From: Enoplolaimus lenunculus
Taxonomy: Eukaryota > Nematoda > Enoplea > Enoplida > Thoracostomopsidae
Assembly: GCA_030248215.1 (NCBI GenBank)
Contig: JASANG010001251.1
Location: 1 to 64,000 of the forward strand
Direction of reading: 5' to 3'
Length of the DNA stretch: 64,000 nucleotides
The notes below the pieces were generated by a model that searched no databases, had not been told where the DNA came from, and saw nothing but the letters and a program-made list of their open reading frames with translations. The position numbers and the translations under genes are program-made. Positions 60,231 to 64,000 of this stretch are shown here, in pieces (the first letter of the stretch is position 1; the number at the start of each line of letters is the position of its first letter).

Positions 60231-63200
60231 ATGGTTTCAAATGAAACTAAACTGCCATTTATTGTTAATTTGTGCAACAGCATCATCGGAGTCAGCGTTC
60301 TTGCTATGCCGTTCGTTATGAAGGAAGTGAGTTATCAAAAGTTCAGGTTTTAGGTTATTGCTGCTATGTGCCTGATAACCATAATTTTTTAATTTTTTTA
60401 AAATCGGTGACGGCTTTTGCTCGATACATACTTTTGACAACTGTATGTTGTTTAATTTTTTGATCATTATTCCAAATATTTTAGTTTTCCGGTATTAATG
60501 TGCGTAGTCACAACCAACTTAGAACTAATAATCAGTTGGTATTGCGGTATAATATACTTATGTGTTTAATATATTTTACTTTCAGTGTGGTATTATCCTG
60601 TGTTTGTTAATGATTGCAATGAGTAACGTTATAACGCGCGTTGCATGTCATTTGCTTGTTCGTGGTGCGTATTTCTGTCGACGATGGTCTTATGAATCGT
60701 ACGCGGCGCATGTGTTTGGGTCTGGTGGTAAAGTAAGGTTTAGTTAAAATATTGCAGGGCAACAATTGAAATTGAAAGGATGGAAATTGTTTTAAATTAT
60801 GGTTCCTGTTCTCTTTAAGTTTGGTTCTGTTGGGACCGTGGCATACTCAAAACTACGGAATATATGTTCGCGAATGGTCGCAAGCAATTTATTCAAACAC
60901 ATACATTTATAATTCTGCTTTCTGATAATGTGAATAACTATCTTTGTGTAATGTTCTATGTTCAATGCAAAAGTCAACGATATTATTGAGAGTTTGAGTC
61001 CGATATTTGTTGTTCAAAGTTGGTGGTTTAGTTTTCAGGTGTTATCTGAAGTGATGAACATATTGTTTCTTATGTCGACACTTATGGCTTTCTTTGTGGT
61101 GATTGGAGATATTGGTAAGAACTGGGAACTAGGGTGCAACCGTAATTACAATTTACCGAAACCGGCAGGAATGGGCCATCTTGGTCTCAACGAATCTCGG
61201 GATTTGGCTGGTAGGTAAAAGAAATATGGTCCCAAAGTGTCAAAGAAAAATACAAAGAACAAAAAACCCACAACGCTACAAACAATACATACGTAGCTTG
61301 ATACTAATACATATAAAAGAGCTTTGTGTTTGTAACAAATTCTGCGTCTAAGATTTTCATTTTCCCACGCTTTGTTATAAACCAGTTTTTAAGGACACAT
61401 CCAGCCCTGAAATTGTTGTTTTGCACAAGAAACTAATAAATTTGTTAACAGTACTGTCTTCTTCCAATATAGTAAATATTAGCAAATGGTGTGTCAATTT
61501 CTTGAAATTTGTTGTCAAAAATATGACAAATAGTCTGTATAGTGCTTCTGATGTGACCATGCAGCATATTGTGTCAATGCGCAAAAAAAATATGGGTCAT
61601 CCACATTAACATCTACTCATGTTAAAAAATTCTTCAGTCTCCCCGGTTTGTCTGGGATCAAAAACAACACTATAGCTTTTAATTAGGGACTAGGCCGAGG
61701 GCATTATAAGACAGTGGGATTTGTCCTGAGTCTGAAAGAATATCAGAACAATAGCCAAGTGATAAAAAAATAAAGTTTGGCACGACTTATTAGTTTAATT
61801 GTATGAATTAAATGGTTTTTGTTAGAAGCATCTTTCGATAGGTTGGGTCTCGGTCTCGCTTTTTTGACCGAAACCTCCCATCTCAGGGAACCGGAACCGG
61901 AATTTGAAAAAAGTGAAAAATACATGCCACCGAAAAATTCATTATTTTCTTTTTTGTTGTATTATTGACGAAATAATTTTAGTTGAAGATAGGTATTCAC
62001 TTAATCTGCTGTGTTTTAGGTTTTCTTTAACCGTGGAAGGGAAATCTATCTTCGATGGTTTATTTTCGGTGATTGTCAAGGTTAATATACTGTACTAATT
62101 AAATGTATTTCAGTTTTATCGTCACTATTTGAACAAGTAACTTATAAAGGATTCTTGAAGATTAACAAAGTTATTATAAAAACGACCAAAATCTTATACT
62201 TCCGGAATTTTTCATTCCGGTAAAAATTTACCTGAACCTGAAATGGAAGTTGAAAAAATTCCGAAACCGGAATTCCTGTTGCACTCTGCTGGGAACATAT
62301 GGTTAACTATATGAACAAAAAGCAGTTTGTTTGCGGCTTGTTCAGTGCCTTTTTACGTCCTCTTTTAGGTACATTATTCTTTCTGGAAAACGTTTTTTAT
62401 TTGGACTGAATTGGTAAAAAATTCTGAATGGGTATATAGACGTTTTTTATATAAAATCTTAGTAAATTATGTTCCGAAATATAGTGTAAGAATAAAACAG
62501 GAATGACACATTTGCCGTAGCGCTTGATTTTGCGGAATCCAACTGGTTGTAAGTGTAACATAACGTGTGTAACTTTTCAACCAATGAACGCGTGATTTTT
62601 AAAGCTTCTGTAATCAATACGACAGTGGTCCTTTTATAATCTTTAAAACATTAATTTTTTAACAGGCGAAATGAAGGTATTTTCACTTTTTAAAACATCA
62701 TTCTTTGATTAAAGGGCGTTAGTACACTTCTTGGCCTTGTATTGTGTTTTAGGCCCAGATGTTATATCAACTTGGATCGGTCGGCCAAATACACAACAAA
62801 TGCGCGTTTCAGTCATGATTGCGATTGCAGTGTTTATTGTGCTGCCGTTGAGTTTACTACGAAACGTCGAATCTTTGAGTGCGATTAGCGGTCTAGCAGT
62901 GATATTTTATATGTTTTTCGTTTTGCGAATGTTTCTTTCGTGTTTGCCAAACTTATTGTCGTGGTCGTGGGTGTCGGTGGTAAGTTGGCTGAGGAATTTC
63001 ATAGATTTAGTTTATAACTATATGTGTTTAGATATTTGATATTTGTATATATAAGAAATGGTACTTCATTATATCCGATGATGGAGACAAGTAGGTAAAC
63101 ATTACATTCATCAGGATTCCAACAGGAACTAAATTTTGGCTGAACAGGCCCATGAACAGGAAGCGAAATTTGCAATAATTTTTATCACCGATAATTACAA

Positions 63201-64000
63201 TTGGACTTTTTAGAAAACTTGCCAATAAATGGTTGAAGCGAATTTTCAGCTATTTTATCACCTTGTTTTGCGAAAACATCAGAAAGAGTACATAAACAAA
63301 ATTGAACTATTGCAAAAAACATTCGTTTCGAAATAAATTTTTTAAAGACAAAGTTTCAATATTCAAATAATTATGAATGCGTAATTTGCCACAAACCGTA
63401 AAAATTTCGGTTTCTGTATCTTTGAATGCAGGTTCAGGAACATGAACAGGATTTGAATTTTTGCTGGAATTCCGTTAAGGCCAACAGTGTTTTGGCCTTA
63501 GCTATTCCCGTAAATGTTCAGGTTTATAAAGCCTTTGTGAATATATTTGTTTGTAATTCAAAACTAACTTTCAGCAAAAGATTCTGATTGGGCCGTTATC
63601 CAGGTCTATTTCTACGACGTCATTCGATATTTGCTTAGCTTTATTAAGTTGTTGTTTTTGTTGCTCTGAATTCTACATGTTGTGTTCTAGAAGTTGCTGT
63701 TGCCGTTCGTATTCTTTAGCACGGTTACGAAGTTCCTACCAGGTCCTGAATACTGGTCAGCACAATTTTTAATTACGTAGTTAACATAAAGGCTGTAAAT
63801 GATTTTATAGGCGGTATATTGGAACCCAGGCGGATTTCTAAAGTGTCTACCTATCATTGTGCTCTCTTTGGCATGTCAAACAACAATATTTTCACTGACA
63901 CAATCCATGCCCGAAGCAAATCCGGCGATAGTTGACGAAATTGTGTCAGGCGCGGTCAATTTATGTGGGCTCGTGTATGCGTTGGTTAGTTGTTATATTA
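60231..64000 (+). CDS. SLC38A10: SLC38A10-like amino-acid transporter, N-terminal half (runs off the window)
   Basis: Five exons: 60,231-60,326, 60,586-60,732, 61,039-61,114, 62,753-62,979 and 63,811 to beyond 64,000. All have GT/AG borders and agreeing phases. ATG at 60,231 opens with LPFIVNLCNSIIGVSVLAMP, the first helix of the AAAP/SLC38 fold with its unwound GVS/AMP segment. Later exons give CGIILCLLMIA, YESYAAHVFGSGGK, FFVVIGDIG, VLPLSLLRNVESLSAISG and FLKCLPIIVLSLACQT. Each aligns in order with vertebrate SLC38A10, including VVIGD and the CQ near the sixth helix. The family moves neutral amino acids such as glutamine across membranes, coupled to Na+ or H+. About five to six helices lie in the window. 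Introns carry dispersed repeats, including a CAACCGTAATTAC-type end (61,132) and an AATTCCGG element (62,190-62,290). The divergent LDLa gene lies upstream. Confidence 0.88.
61560..61890. repeat. Dispersed repeat in transporter intron
   Basis: Same family and orientation as 53,400-53,770: GGGATCAAAAACAACACTAT, AATAGCCAAGTGATAAAAAA, then TTAGTTTAATTGTATGAA and a GGTCTCGGTCTCG stretch. Confidence 0.65.
63100..63365. repeat. Dispersed repeat shared with 55,385-55,580
   Basis: GATTCCAACAGGAAC, CAGCTATTTTATCA and AAAATTGAACTA.TTGCAAAAA followed by TCGAAATAA recur in the same order at 55,385-55,580, downstream of the LDLa gene. No coding signal. Confidence 0.65.

Overview
The window looks like a piece of an AT-rich, intron-bearing invertebrate (bilaterian) nuclear genome. 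The recognisable genes are animal-type: an opsin, a two-pore-domain K+ channel, a forkhead factor, an LDLa/PPxY membrane protein and an SLC38-type transporter. All are split by short introns whose GT/AG sites keep the reading phase, which is how most exon borders below were set. The species cannot be named from sequence alone. Hexamer TTAGGC arrays recall nematode telomeres, but they sit inside short dispersed elements, and the gene set does not point to a nematode. A fast-evolving invertebrate deuterostome or a lophotrochozoan would both fit.

Layout. 1-15,220: no host gene seen; two tandem copies of a 7-8 kb block, each a large near-palindrome built from several short element families. 15,998-21,392 (minus): an RGR/retinochrome-type opsin whose introns are filled with minisatellites and TTAGGC-rich elements. 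21,400-26,200: element-rich intergenic DNA. 26,223-33,725 (minus): a K2P potassium channel with unusually long cytoplasmic ends (5 exons, about 1,074 residues). 33,730-45,290: intergenic, with several inverted-repeat elements, a 0.9-kb 25-bp satellite and a 965-bp terminal-inverted-repeat element. 45,298-50,524 (minus): a highly diverged FoxN2/3-like forkhead gene. 50,530-55,840: intergenic. 55,843-58,472 (minus, 5' end not found): an LDL-receptor class A/transmembrane/PPxY protein. 60,231-64,000 (plus, runs off the window): an SLC38A10-like transporter, divergently oriented from the preceding gene.

The genes do not form an obvious functional cluster. The most unusual content is the repeat landscape: many short inverted-repeat families, each built round amplification of its own short motif (TTAGGC, CCGGAG, CGGATAT, GAGTCAAATTTGACTC, GAGTTGATTAATCAACTC, ACTTAAGT). 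They nest in one another and press against splice sites. Two stand out: a TTAA-flanked, piggyBac-like short element carrying correctly spaced tRNA-type A and B boxes, and a minisatellite beside an opsin exon whose repeat unit resembles the exon's own splice-acceptor region.
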